A DNA stretch of 64,000 nucleotides, taken from assembly GCF_000745315.1 (NCBI RefSeq), contig NZ_JQNQ01000001.1, positions 1 to 64,000 on the forward strand, written 5' to 3'. Shown here in pieces: positions 27,822 through 36,900 of the stretch (the first letter of the stretch is position 1; each line of letters opens with the position of its first letter). Position numbers and translations under genes: made by a program. The notes beneath the pieces are model-generated. The model saw only the letters and a list, made by a program, of their open reading frames with translations, made no database searches and was not told the DNA's origin. Source of the stretch: Salegentibacter sp. Hel_I_6. Its GTDB lineage: Bacteria; Bacteroidota; Bacteroidia; Flavobacteriales; Flavobacteriaceae.

Positions 27822-28649
27822 ATGAAAAGAACAATCGCCGTAACTGTTTTAGCTGCAACAATGCTAAGCTCATGTGTTTCTAAGAAAAAATATGTGGCAT
27901 TAGAGGACGAGTTAGATGATACTCAAAGCACATTGCAAAAAACTCAGGTAGAGAAAGAAGAAATTGAAGAAAAATATGCTCGTATAGAAGAGCGAGTAGC
28001 AGACTATAATTCTAAGATCAATTCTTTACGCCAGGAGAACGATAGCAAAATGGAAATGAACGATCTTACCGTAATGTCTAACAATAATAAGGACAAAATG
28101 CGGGCTACAATTGCAAAAATGGATCAGGATAAAGTGGCAGGTGCTGAAACTTTAGAAGATTCTATTAACCTCGCAATTTCTCACAATATAAAGAACAATA
28201 TTTCTGAAGGAGCTGAAGACGAGGACATAAATATTACTGTTGATGAGACTGTAGTAATGATTAATGTTTCAGATAAATTATTATTTGGAACTGGAAGTTA
28301 CAGAGTTTCCAGAGATGCACAGCCACTATTGAAAAAGCTTGCTGAAGTAATTAACTCTGAGCCAGCAATGGAAGTAATGATTGAAGGTCATACTGACGAT
28401 CGTACTATGGTTGAAGGTTCATACATCCAGGATAACTGGGATTTAAGTGTAAGAAGAGCAACCTCAATCGTTCGTTTGCTTCAGGATAAGTACGATGTTG
28501 CACCAGAGAAACTTATTGCAGCAGGAAGAAGTAGCTACCAGCCTTTAGTAGATAATACTAATAATGATAACCGTGCAAAAAACAGAAGAACCAGAATTGT
28601 AATTATTCCAAATCTGGATAAATTTTTCGCTATGCTGGAATCAGAATAA
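27822..28649 (+). CDS. OmpA-family peptidoglycan-binding lipoprotein
   Basis: This 275-aa protein has a lipobox (MLSSC), a ~90-residue coiled coil (KKKYVALEDELDDTQSTLQK onward) and a C-terminal OmpA-like domain (~140-265). That domain contains the binding motif EGHTDDRTM and the conserved NNDNRAKNRRTRIVI, whose Asp and Arg contact diaminopimelate in the family. It should anchor the outer membrane to peptidoglycan. A strong terminator follows at 28672. Confidence 0.93.
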   Translation: MKRTIAVTVLAATMLSSCVSKKKYVALEDELDDTQSTLQKTQVEKEEIEEKYARIEERVADYNSKINSLRQENDSKMEMNDLTVMSNNNKDKMRATIAKMDQDKVAGAETLEDSINLAISHNIKNNISEGAEDEDINITVDETVVMINVSDKLLFGTGSYRVSRDAQPLLKKLAEVINSEPAMEVMIEGHTDDRTMVEGSYIQDNWDLSVRRATSIVRLLQDKYDVAPEKLIAAGRSSYQPLVDNTNNDNRAKNRRTRIVIIPNLDKFFAMLESE

Positions 28650-28671
28650 CCAACTAAATTCCAATTATTCT

Positions 28672-28712
28672 AAAAGGCCTGAAAGGATTAAAATCTTTTC
28701 AGGCCTTTTTAT
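28672..28712 (+). terminator. Rho-independent terminator after the OmpA-like gene
   Basis: The stem AAAAGGCCTGAAA / TTTTCAGGCCTTTTT, with a loop of about 12 bases, is followed by a T-run. It begins about 22 bp after the stop. Confidence 0.9.
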
Positions 28713-28782
28713 TTAACCAGATTTTAACCTGAAATTTCCGCTATTTTTTAAGCTATTTTTTAATTTGAAGAAAAATAATATT

Positions 28783-29079
28783 ATGAGTAAAGAAGAAAAA
28801 AAGAAGAAATATAATCCTGATATTACTGCTGAAGACAAACAAGCCTTAAATAAAAAAGGACGAAGTATGAATAAAGGTCACGATAAGCAACTGGATAGAG
28901 ATAAACCTGTAGATTTTACAGCAGATAATATGGATATTCCAGGTAGCAATCAAACTTCAAAAAATGATAAAGAAAAGTTGGTTGATGAAGAAAATTATCA
29001 GTTTAATAAAAAGGGAACTTCTAAAGAAAAGAAAAACTTAGATGATATCACTGATCCTGACACAAAGCAAGATAACTGA
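28783..29079 (+). CDS. Small hydrophilic protein of unknown function
   Basis: This 98-aa, highly charged protein (Lys/Asp/Glu/Asn-rich) begins MSKEEKKKKYNPDIT and contains no hydrophobic segment or Cys. It is probably disordered and cytoplasmic. I chose ATG 28783; an in-frame TTG at 28765 lies upstream. The pattern KGRSMNKGHDKQLDRDKPVDF recalls small stress-linked proteins of flavobacteria, but I cannot name a family. Confidence 0.65.
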   Translation: MSKEEKKKKYNPDITAEDKQALNKKGRSMNKGHDKQLDRDKPVDFTADNMDIPGSNQTSKNDKEKLVDEENYQFNKKGTSKEKKNLDDITDPDTKQDN

Positions 29080-29103
29080 TCTCTAATAAATAATAACTTA
29101 AAT

Positions 29104-29145
29104 AAGCCTCCCGGATAAGATATAATATTTTTAGGAGGTTTTTTA
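29104..29145. terminator. Terminator between convergent genes
   Basis: AAGCCTCC pairs with GGAGGTTTT (one G-T pair) across a ~22-base loop and runs into TTTTTT. It follows the small hydrophilic gene by about 25 bp and reaches the stop of the amidohydrolase gene. Confidence 0.55.
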
Positions 29146-30534
29146 TTCTATTTCTTTATTCATTTCAGTGAATCTATTTCCGGCTTTTTCTATAAGTTTT
29201 TCTAAATTTATTCCTGTCAATTTTCCATCGTACTTCAGGATTTTCCCCTTAACCATGACCAGGTCTATATTTTCTGGTAAAGCAGACTCTATTAATAAAT
29301 GATACGGTTTATTACCTGTAGAAAAATTAATATCATTCTTCTTTAACAAAACCAAATCGGCACTTTTCCCCGGGGTAAGAGAGCCTGTTTCTTTTTCTAT
29401 TCCAAGATTTTTGGCCGCATTAATTGTAGCCATCTTTAAAACCTCTTTTGGATTAATGTAGAATTCATCTTTAGCATTAGCATTTCCCAAATTTTGCAGC
29501 ATTTTCAAGGAATCCAATAAATGCGCGTTCCCTGTCAAAGCTGTTGTATCTATTCCTACACAACAATTTATAGTAGATTCGTTAAGTTCATTTATTTTAG
29601 GCAATCCATACCCAATACGCATTTCAGAATAAGGAGTCATGGTTAAACTCGCACCGGTACTTTCCAGAAATTTAATTTCTTCAGGGGTTATGGCATTTCC
29701 GTGGATAATGTTTACATCACTGTCTAAAAGATTTTTTCTAAAAAGTGAGGCTATCTGCCCTTTTTGACCTTCGTTGGAACTTGCGTGTATGGTAACTCTC
29801 AATCCTAAATCGCGGGCACGTTTCCAGTCTTCACTTATATTCTTGTAGTTAGCATAGCGAGAACCAAGACCTAAACTTATGCTATCGTATTTTGAATCTG
29901 ATTCAATTAGCTTTTTTAAGCTTTTTATTCCTTTAAAATCTTTAGGATCATCTTCCGGCATATCCCGGTAAGTACCGTAACTAACGTGGCCGCGAATACC
30001 CATTTTGGCCATAGCATCAAAACTGGCTTTTACAAATTCCCAGTTTCTCGCATTATGATTGTAATCGCTAATACAGGTTATTCCGGAATGAACCGCTTCG
30101 GCAATAGCATAAGTTGCTGCCAGTTCCATATCTGCCGGGGAATAAAGTTTAGCAAACCTTGCAGTCATTTTAAAATAACCTTCATCAGGACTATCGCCAG
30201 ACATACTTCTTAATAGGGAAGTCCATAAATGCCAATGGCAATCTATAAGGCCCGGAATTAAAATCCCACCTTCCGCATCAATGACCTCTATTCCCTGCGG
30301 AATATCAATATTTTCTCCTACCTCAGAAATTTTTCCACTTTCTACCAAAAGACTACCGGAAGTGAAATCGCCAATTTCTTCATCCATGCTCAAGATTTCG
30401 GCATTTTTAATCAGAAAGGTTTCCTGTTGAAAGTCTATAGCTTTCTCTTCTGAAAATATCGCAAACGGACTGATAAAACCGCCCAGACCTATGAGTCCAC
30501 TTTTCTTTAGAAATTCCCGCCGATCTTTAGACAT
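29143..30534 (-). CDS. Tat-exported amidohydrolase (cytosine deaminase/atrazine chlorohydrolase-like)
   Basis: This 463-aa protein has a twin-arginine-type leader (DRREFLKKSGLIGLGG), so it is probably exported folded. The metal-dependent hydrolase domain shows the HxH metal motif in GLIDCHWHLW (His100, His102), later His/Asp ligands in TIHASSNEG and CVGIDTTALT, and the C-terminal GSLTPGKSADLVLLK strand typical of the TRZ/ATZ group. The substrate is unknown; members deaminate or hydrolyse cyclic amidines and triazines. Its ATG overlaps the stop of the DoxX gene by one base, so the two are coupled. Confidence 0.88.
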   Translation of the reverse strand: MSKDRREFLKKSGLIGLGGFISPFAIFSEEKAIDFQQETFLIKNAEILSMDEEIGDFTSGSLLVESGKISEVGENIDIPQGIEVIDAEGGILIPGLIDCHWHLWTSLLRSMSGDSPDEGYFKMTARFAKLYSPADMELAATYAIAEAVHSGITCISDYNHNARNWEFVKASFDAMAKMGIRGHVSYGTYRDMPEDDPKDFKGIKSLKKLIESDSKYDSISLGLGSRYANYKNISEDWKRARDLGLRVTIHASSNEGQKGQIASLFRKNLLDSDVNIIHGNAITPEEIKFLESTGASLTMTPYSEMRIGYGLPKINELNESTINCCVGIDTTALTGNAHLLDSLKMLQNLGNANAKDEFYINPKEVLKMATINAAKNLGIEKETGSLTPGKSADLVLLKKNDINFSTGNKPYHLLIESALPENIDLVMVKGKILKYDGKLTGINLEKLIEKAGNRFTEMNKEIE

Positions 30535-30950
30535 TATTTTTTATTTAATAAAAAGTAATCTAGTGAGTATCTGCCTGCACCCGCAAAATATAAAAGAAGA
30601 TATCCACTCATATATAATAAAGGTAATTCCTGTCTTCCAAAGCCATCCGTCCAATGCACAATTAGTGCTGCAACAGCCATGGTAGCTACTAAAGGTAACA
30701 CGGCTAATCTGGTACCTAAACCTAGGATCACTAAAATGGAACAGATAAATTCCGCGAATACGGCAAACCCAAGAGAAAACACCATTCCAAGTCCTATAGG
30801 GTCAGCAAATTGAATTTCATCACTGGTAAAGAAGGTAATTAGTTTAGGAATCCCGTGGGTTAGCATCAATCCAGAAATAGCTAACCGAAAAAGTAATAAT
30901 CCGAAATCGGTTTTTTCAAGATTTAAAATTGTAGTGTAAGTATTCTTCAT
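30534..30950 (-). CDS. DoxX family inner-membrane protein
   Basis: This 138-aa protein has four predicted membrane helices. The DoxX pattern is clear: GLLLFRLAISGLMLTHGIPKL at the N-terminus and FAVFAEFICSILVILGLGTRL in the middle. DoxX proteins are often linked to sulfur or redox chemistry in the envelope, but their biochemical role is poorly defined. It is upstream of, and overlaps, the amidohydrolase gene. Confidence 0.9.
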   Translation of the reverse strand: MKNTYTTILNLEKTDFGLLLFRLAISGLMLTHGIPKLITFFTSDEIQFADPIGLGMVFSLGFAVFAEFICSILVILGLGTRLAVLPLVATMAVAALIVHWTDGFGRQELPLLYMSGYLLLYFAGAGRYSLDYFLLNKK

Positions 30951-31165
30951 ACGGCTTAAAAATTAGTTTGTTTCTTTTAATGAAGGCAAAGTAAGTTTAT
31001 TCTTTTAAAAACTAACAATTATCCGCTTCGAAATAGGACCATAGTGTTTAGGTTATGTCAAACTTAACTAAAATCATTAAAAAATTGATTTACAATATAG
31101 TAGATCGAAAAACCATAAATGCAAAATCCAATCCTAAAATTAAATAGTGTATTTCATCGAATTTA

Positions 31166-31200
31166 TTTGCCTTTTGGCGATTATATGAATAAAACTTTTG
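31166..31200 (+). promoter_or_regulatory. Possible promoter of the first DUF4402 gene
   Basis: AACTTTTG at 31193-31200 is one base off the Bacteroidetes -7 box TAnnTTTG. TTTG copies at 31166 and 31173 lie 23 and 16 bases upstream of it. The ATG follows 41 bp downstream. Confidence 0.35.
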
Positions 31201-31240
31201 TAAATTTAAACTATGATAACAATGCAGAAGCAGTTGAGCG

Positions 31241-31741
31241 ATGATAAAAAAATTCCTTTTTCTGATTTTCACTTTATTTTTAGGGATTAATCCGCTTTTT
31301 TCCCAGGCATCTGCTACAGCAAACTTTACTGCTTCTGCCAAAATCATTCAGCCAATAGGTATCACCACTACTAATAATATGCAGTTTGCCAATATAGATG
31401 CAAAAAATGGAGGCGCTGTAATTTTAACACCGGAAAATACCAGGATTACAAATGGAGACCTGGAGTTAGCCGAAGGAGGAAATATTTCTGCAGCCACTTT
31501 TGAGGTTACCGGGCAAACCGGTTTTGCTTTTGGAATTAGCCTACCTAAAGGAAGTCATCGTTTAACCAATGGTGGAGAAAGTATGCTAATCCAGGATTTC
31601 ACCACTAATTACGACGGCAGTTCGCTTGCCGGAGATGGTAAAACAATTCGTGTGGGTGCCAGCCTAATAGTTAATCCAAACCAGGAGCCAGGGGACTATA
31701 AAACAAATAGTGATTTACAGGTTACCGTGAACTACAATTGA
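31241..31741 (+). CDS. DUF4402 secreted protein, pilin-like subunit 1
   Basis: This 166-aa protein has a signal peptide ending near NPLFSQ and then a single beta-rich DUF4402 domain. The mature N-terminus (ASATANFTASAKIIQPIGI) alternates small and hydrophobic residues. The C-terminus DLQVTVNYN has a penultimate Tyr and hydrophobics at 4, 6 and 8 from the end, as in classical chaperone-usher pilins. A Gly lies at 16 from the end. The usual annotation is hypothetical; its neighbours (chaperone, usher-like protein) suggest a fibre subunit, which is inference. Confidence 0.85.
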   Translation: MIKKFLFLIFTLFLGINPLFSQASATANFTASAKIIQPIGITTTNNMQFANIDAKNGGAVILTPENTRITNGDLELAEGGNISAATFEVTGQTGFAFGISLPKGSHRLTNGGESMLIQDFTTNYDGSSLAGDGKTIRVGASLIVNPNQEPGDYKTNSDLQVTVNYN

Positions 31742-31843
31742 AAATTCTTCAATAAAAACTACTATATCGTTGTAGTTTTATCATAAATTTATCCAAACGT
31801 GCATTTCAACGAGTATTTTATTTTGGTTATCGAATAGTTTTCA

Positions 31844-31871
31844 TTTGTATAGGGGTTTACCCCCATATTTG
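31844..31871 (+). promoter_or_regulatory. Possible promoter with internal dyad before the second DUF4402 gene
   Basis: TTTG (31844-31847) and CATATTTG (31864-31871, one base off TAnnTTTG) are spaced by 16 bases. A small palindrome, GGGGT-TT-ACCCC at 31852-31863, sits between them, where a bound protein would block polymerase. The ATG is at 31917. Confidence 0.4.
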
Positions 31872-31916
31872 CACTGTTAAACTTTTGAACCCAAATCAAA
31901 ACTAAAAATAATCAAA

Positions 31917-32411
31917 ATGAAAAAAATTACTTTTATCCTACTTACAAGTCTTATTTCAGCAACTGCTTTTGCACAAGTTTCCGAATCTACGGCATCTGCT
32001 ACAGCTAATGCAGCCGCAGATATTGTTAGTCCAATTGCAATTGAATCTAGCCAAGATTTAAACTTCGGAAAAGTTGCTAATAATGCTGCTGGAACAGTAG
32101 TTGTTGACACAGATAGTGATGTTAGTACATCCACTTTATCGCAGATTGGATCTATCACCCCGACAGCGGCAACATTTGATGTAACCGCAGCTGATGGTTT
32201 TAGTTATTCAATTGCATTACCAGAAACTGTTGATCTTTCAAACGGAACTGAAGAAATTACAGTAGATAATTTTAATCATAATGCTGAAGGAAATACTACG
32301 GGGTCAGGAAGTGCGCAGACTGTCGGTGTAGGAGCTACTTTAAATGTTGCAGCAAATCAAGCAACTGGAAACTACACTGGAACTTTTGAGGTAACTGTCA
32401 CTTACGAATAG
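31917..32411 (+). CDS. DUF4402 secreted protein, probable major pilin-like subunit
   Basis: This 164-aa protein has signal peptide MKKITFILLTSLISATAFAQ and one DUF4402 domain rich in Ala, Thr, Ser and Asn. The C-terminal GNYTGTFEVTVTYE fits the chaperone-usher pilin recognition motif completely: penultimate Tyr, hydrophobics at 4, 6 and 8, and Gly at 14 from the end. It has its own promoter-like region and is closed by a strong terminator (32434). That insulated arrangement fits a major, highly expressed subunit, which is inference. Confidence 0.87.
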   Translation: MKKITFILLTSLISATAFAQVSESTASATANAAADIVSPIAIESSQDLNFGKVANNAAGTVVVDTDSDVSTSTLSQIGSITPTAATFDVTAADGFSYSIALPETVDLSNGTEEITVDNFNHNAEGNTTGSGSAQTVGVGATLNVAANQATGNYTGTFEVTVTYE

Positions 32412-32433
32412 TAAAAATCAATTATATAATATA

Positions 32434-32466
32434 AAAAAACGCCGCCCCTTGTGGCGGCGTTTTTTA
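32434..32466 (+). terminator. Strong terminator after the second DUF4402 gene
   Basis: The GC-rich stem AACGCCGCC / GGCGGCGTT (9 bp, 6-base loop) is flanked by an A-run and a run of T. It separates the second DUF4402 gene from the rest of the cluster and may act as a partial terminator, lowering expression of the genes downstream. Confidence 0.92.
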
Positions 32467-32508
32467 GTTTTGACCAGTATTTGTCTAACTGCTTTTACAA
32501 AAATCTCA

Positions 32509-33003
32509 ATGAGAAATTATCTTTTCATTATATTTTTTAGCTTGATCGGGTTTAGTGCTTTGGCGCAAAATTCGGCCTCGGCTACCGTAAATAGCAGGGC
32601 TACGGTAATAGATCCCATCCAAATTGATAAAACGGTAGACTTAGATTTTGGCAATATTATTAGTGCCTACAATCCGGGTCAGGTAATTTTATCGCCAGAT
32701 GGCTCCAGGGTTGCGTACGGGGTGCAAGTCTCCAATGCTATTCCCGGGACGGTAAATCCGGCAGAAGCCATAGTTACTCACGGGAATAATAATTATTCTA
32801 TTACCTTACCAGACCAATTCACTTTATATAACCAGGAGAATCCTAACCAGGTTTTAATAATAGATCGTTTTACCGTACAACCACAGCAAGGGAATATTAC
32901 CGATATTATAAAGATAGGGGGAACATTAAATCTTGAAGCTAATCAGACTTCCGGATTTTATACAAATTCCTCTGGTTTTAATGTGACCGTTTCTTATAAT
33001 TAA
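32509..33003 (+). CDS. DUF4402-like secreted protein, pilin-like subunit 3
   Basis: This 164-aa protein begins at ATG 32509 (MRNYLFIIFFSLIGFSALAQ, signal peptide). An upstream in-frame TTG lies inside the terminator hairpin and is not credible. The mature N-terminus NSASATVNSRATVIDPIQI and the C-terminus GFNVTVSYN match the other subunits: penultimate Tyr, hydrophobics at 4, 6 and 8, and Gly at 16 rather than 14. It lies 79 bp before the chaperone gene. Confidence 0.83.
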   Translation: MRNYLFIIFFSLIGFSALAQNSASATVNSRATVIDPIQIDKTVDLDFGNIISAYNPGQVILSPDGSRVAYGVQVSNAIPGTVNPAEAIVTHGNNNYSITLPDQFTLYNQENPNQVLIIDRFTVQPQQGNITDIIKIGGTLNLEANQTSGFYTNSSGFNVTVSYN

Positions 33004-33038
33004 ATTTAGATTTCCTTAACAGGTAAATTCTTATTCAT

Positions 33039-33046
33039 TATCTTTG
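33039..33046 (+). promoter_or_regulatory. Possible -7 promoter box before the chaperone gene
   Basis: TATCTTTG is a perfect match to TAnnTTTG, 37 bp before the chaperone ATG. The -33 position carries TTAA rather than TTTG, so the call is tentative. If real, the chaperone-adhesin-usher genes have their own promoter. Confidence 0.4.
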
Positions 33047-33082
33047 AAACCAACGAAATAACAAAAATCCAGCCCCAAGGAT

Positions 33083-33901
33083 ATGATAAAAAAACTACTT
33101 AGCCCCCTACTCCTATTTTTCATTTTTATTTTCTCAGGACTTTCAACTTACGCACAGGGTGATCTTATGATTATGCCCAAACGTTTGGTATTTGACGGTT
33201 CTGAACGTTCTCAGGAAATAAATCTCGCCAATACCGGTAGCGATACTGCCGTTTATGCAATTTCTTTTGTGAACTACAAAATGACTGAAAAAGGGAATTT
33301 TGAACAGGTAGATGAACCTGAAAATGGACAGCGTTTTGCAGAAAATTTCCTAAGATATTTCCCAAGAAGGGTTGCTTTGGCTCCTAATGAAGCTCAAACT
33401 ATTCGTGTTCAATTAACAAGAACCGGGAACCTGGAACAGGGTGAATATCGCTCGCATATGTATTTTCGCGCTGTAGAAGAGCAAACTGCTCTTGGCGCCG
33501 AAGAGACTGAAGAAAGCGAAGGAATTTCTATTAATATTAAAACAGTATTCGGGATAAGTATTCCAATAATTGTTCGCGAAGGAGAATCTACTACTAACAT
33601 TGATCTAACCGATTTATCCTTAAATACCGCAGGTGAGAATCCAAAGCTATCCTTAGTGATTAATCGCTCTGGAAACATGTCGGTTTACGGAAATTTAAAA
33701 GCTACTCATATTGCCAAAAACGGCACCGAAACCGAGATTGGAATGGTAAAAGGAGTTTCAGTCTATACCCCAAATTCAAAAAGAAGTTTCAGCTTTGAGC
33801 TTAGAAATGCCTCTCAAGTAGATTTGAGCCAGGGAAAACTTAAGCTCCAATATTCTGAAGATAAAGGAGAAACTTTGGCTACCAAAGAAATCGATCTTTA
33901 A
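33083..33901 (+). CDS. PapD-like periplasmic pilus chaperone
   Basis: This 272-aa protein has a signal peptide ending STYAQ. It contains two Ig-like halves: the first (GDLMIMPKRLVFDGSERSQE, INLANTGSDTAVYAISF) ends in the chaperone landmark PRRVALAPNEAQTIRVQL, the equivalent of the G1 donor-strand region. The linker strand INIKTVFGISIPIIVRE leads to the second half. These features match fimbrial chaperones of the chaperone-usher pathway, which fold and cap pilins by donor-strand complementation. It is slightly longer than PapD/FimC (~230 aa). It is encoded 13 bp before the adhesin gene. Confidence 0.82.
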   Translation: MIKKLLSPLLLFFIFIFSGLSTYAQGDLMIMPKRLVFDGSERSQEINLANTGSDTAVYAISFVNYKMTEKGNFEQVDEPENGQRFAENFLRYFPRRVALAPNEAQTIRVQLTRTGNLEQGEYRSHMYFRAVEEQTALGAEETEESEGISINIKTVFGISIPIIVREGESTTNIDLTDLSLNTAGENPKLSLVINRSGNMSVYGNLKATHIAKNGTETEIGMVKGVSVYTPNSKRSFSFELRNASQVDLSQGKLKLQYSEDKGETLATKEIDL

Positions 33902-33914
33902 GTATTTCTAGTTT

Positions 33915-36900
33915 ATGGAAATAAAATACCCGGGGATTTCTTCTTGCCTTAAACCAGGTTTATTTCTGGTGGTTTTTTTGTTTTTCGGGTTTAACGGGGA
34001 AGCGCAGCAAATATTAAATGTAGAGCCTAACTCAAATTCAGTCTGCCAGGGAGGGGATATTAATTTTCAATTTCTTGTTCGAAATGGACAGGGAGGAACA
34101 GTTGGCTTTGATACCGAAACAATATATACCGTTCAGATTGTTTATACTTTTCAATCAGGAAATACACTGTATTATACTCCGGTTAATTCCTTTGATTTCA
34201 CCAACAAACCGGGTCCTCCAAAAAGAGTTTTTGAAGAAAGAATTATTAGTCATACCATTTCTATAGGTAGAGATATACCACCAAGAAATGATTATCAACT
34301 TTTAATTACTTCTACCAATCCTGGAGTTCCAGTAAGAACTGAAGGAATTTCTGCTCAAAACTTTCAAGTTAATACTAACTCTAATATAGTTTATACCGAA
34401 ACAGAATCTGGCAACAACTCCTGGATAGGTCACGTTTACGACGGAACAAACCAAAACACAACTTTTGATCAAAATTTTAATAATTATATAGGAGGATATA
34501 CAGAAAATCTAAGTTTTGATCAAAGCTTTGGCGGCAACACGAACAATTTTCAGTTAGGAACCGGTAGTTGTGCTCCTTCAGTTTACACCGAAACATTTGC
34601 TGTAAAATATAGAATGAATAGCAACCTTGAGGGTTTATATGCTTTAAATATAGGTTCCGATGATGGTAGTAGGTTAAGTGTAGATGGCGAACTAATTTAT
34701 AATGACTGGAGTGATCACGCTTATAGAAGTAATAATATTCTATTAAGTTTATCAGGTAATAATGAATTAATTCTGGACTATTACGAAAATAGTGGAGGAA
34801 ATCGTATTAGTGTGGGACAACCACAACTTCTTATAGAAAACATTTTATCTAACAATCTCAATCAAATACTTAATTCACAAAATTCTGGCCAGGCAATCAC
34901 GGGAGACGAATTTAATAATCTTCCAAACGGGATGAGTCGATTTGGTAATGGTTATCAATGGGTTTATAGTAACATGGAAAATGGAGAAACCAACGAAATC
35001 CCGGGAGCTACAAATTCAAGTTTTACTCCAAATAGAAATCTAGCCCCATTTAATACTGAAGGTACTTACTATATTTATAGAATAGCTACTCTAACCAGTA
35101 GTAATAACCGACTGGGAAATGCCTATAGGGCTAGCATTACTTCTAATCCCGCTACTGTTATAATAGAAGAACCGATCAATATTATTGAACAACCTGGAAA
35201 TATTACAACGTGCCAGGGTAATCAGGTTAATTTCATTGTAAATGCTGAAGGACAAAACCTTACCTACCAATGGCAAAGAAATGATGGAGGAAGCTCAGAT
35301 AATTTTTTTAATATAGAGGCCAATAGTAGTTTCCAGAATGCTAGAACTTCAAGCTTGCAGGTTAACGCGAACGAAATTTGGTTGGATAATAAGAGGTTTA
35401 GAGTTGTAATTACTGATCAAAATGGAAATTCTATTATATCCAATTCAGCTTTATTACGGGTTAATCAAAGTCCTCGAGGCGTAAATACACAGCCTACCAA
35501 TCAAGTGGTATGTGCAGGAAATGATGCATCCTTTCAAACCTATACTTCAAACGATAACCGGCAATGGCAGGTTAGTGAAGATAATGGCAATTCCTGGGTC
35601 GATCTTTCTAATAATGAATTCTATCGCAATGTGAATGAGCAAAGATTAGATATCATAAATGCGCCAGTAAGTTTTGATCAGAATTTATACCGAATAAAGA
35701 TCTCCAATCAAAATTGTAGCGTATTTAGTAATCCTGCGAATTTGAAAGTCTATTTAGATCCTATTACAGAACAGCCCAGCGATGTTAGTGCTGAGTTTGG
35801 CAATAATGCAGTAATTGAAGCCGGTGTAAATGGAAACAATCTCTCCTACCAATGGCAAACATTCAGCTCTAATTGGTATAATATAGATAACAATGAAAAC
35901 TATAGTGGTACCAGGACAAACAGATTAGAGCTTATAAATGTTGGCTATTTTCCAATAGATGGGTCACGTTATAGATTATTAGTTACAAACGAAAATGGGT
36001 GTGTTTCTGTTTCAGATACAGCTTTTCTCAACGTAGGAGAAAATCAGTGTCCTGAAGAACCTACAGTAGATTTAAATGTACCAACCATTGTTTGCAATGG
36101 ACAGGTAAATATTAATGGAAATTTTACTGGTACAGGCCCCTGGAATATCCAGGCTTCGATTAATGGACAACCATTTAACTTAAGTATAAATGAAAGGGAT
36201 TTTAATTACCCAATAAATATTCAGGAATCAACTACTATTGAGATATTAAATATTACCGATGGTAATGGATGTCAAAACAATTCGCCCAACACCTCAGTAT
36301 CAATTAGCCTTATTGATGAAATAGAAAATAATACAATTGCCGGAAATCAAGAATCCTGTGGCAACTTTAACCCTAATTCGCTTACAGGTTCAGACTTAGG
36401 AAACGAGTATTCTTATACCTGGGAAGCCAGTACTACGAATGCAACTTCAGGATTTAGTCCCGCCCCTGGCAATAATGATCAATCAAATTATGATCCTGGC
36501 ACGTCAGATCAGACTACATGGTACCGTAGAAAAGTAAATGTTCAAAATTGTACGGAAGCTGTTTCTAATGTTGTTGAGGTAACCGTCAATTCTGAAATCA
36601 CAGACAATAATATTTCACTTTTCAACGGAAATACAAATACACTTCAAGCAACAGCAAATGAAAATGGAGATGTAAATCTAGAGGCGCCAGAAGGAACAGT
36701 TTTTACTTATGTAAATTTTGCCAGCTATGGAACTCCCGTTAATAACGTCGGGAACTTTAATATTAATGAAAATTGCCACGCCAACACCAGTCAGGCTGTT
36801 ACAGAATCTTATTTATTAGGAGAAAATTCGGCTACTATTCCGGCGACTAACGGTGTTTTTACCGATCCCTGTGTAGGTACCGTTAAACAACTTTATATTA

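Noticed and set aside
27822..28649. Sigma-type promoter for the OmpA-like gene at 27734-27760
   Set aside because: TACGATTC is a poor match to TAnnTTTG and the spacing is 16 bases, so I did not list it.
31877..32158. Minus-strand open frame across the second DUF4402 gene
   Set aside because: It is antisense to an intact secreted protein with a signal peptide, and its own sequence is low-complexity from Ala/Ser/Val codons.
33083..33365. Antisense open frame in the chaperone gene region
   Set aside because: It overlaps an intact chaperone-like gene with signal peptide; no independent support.
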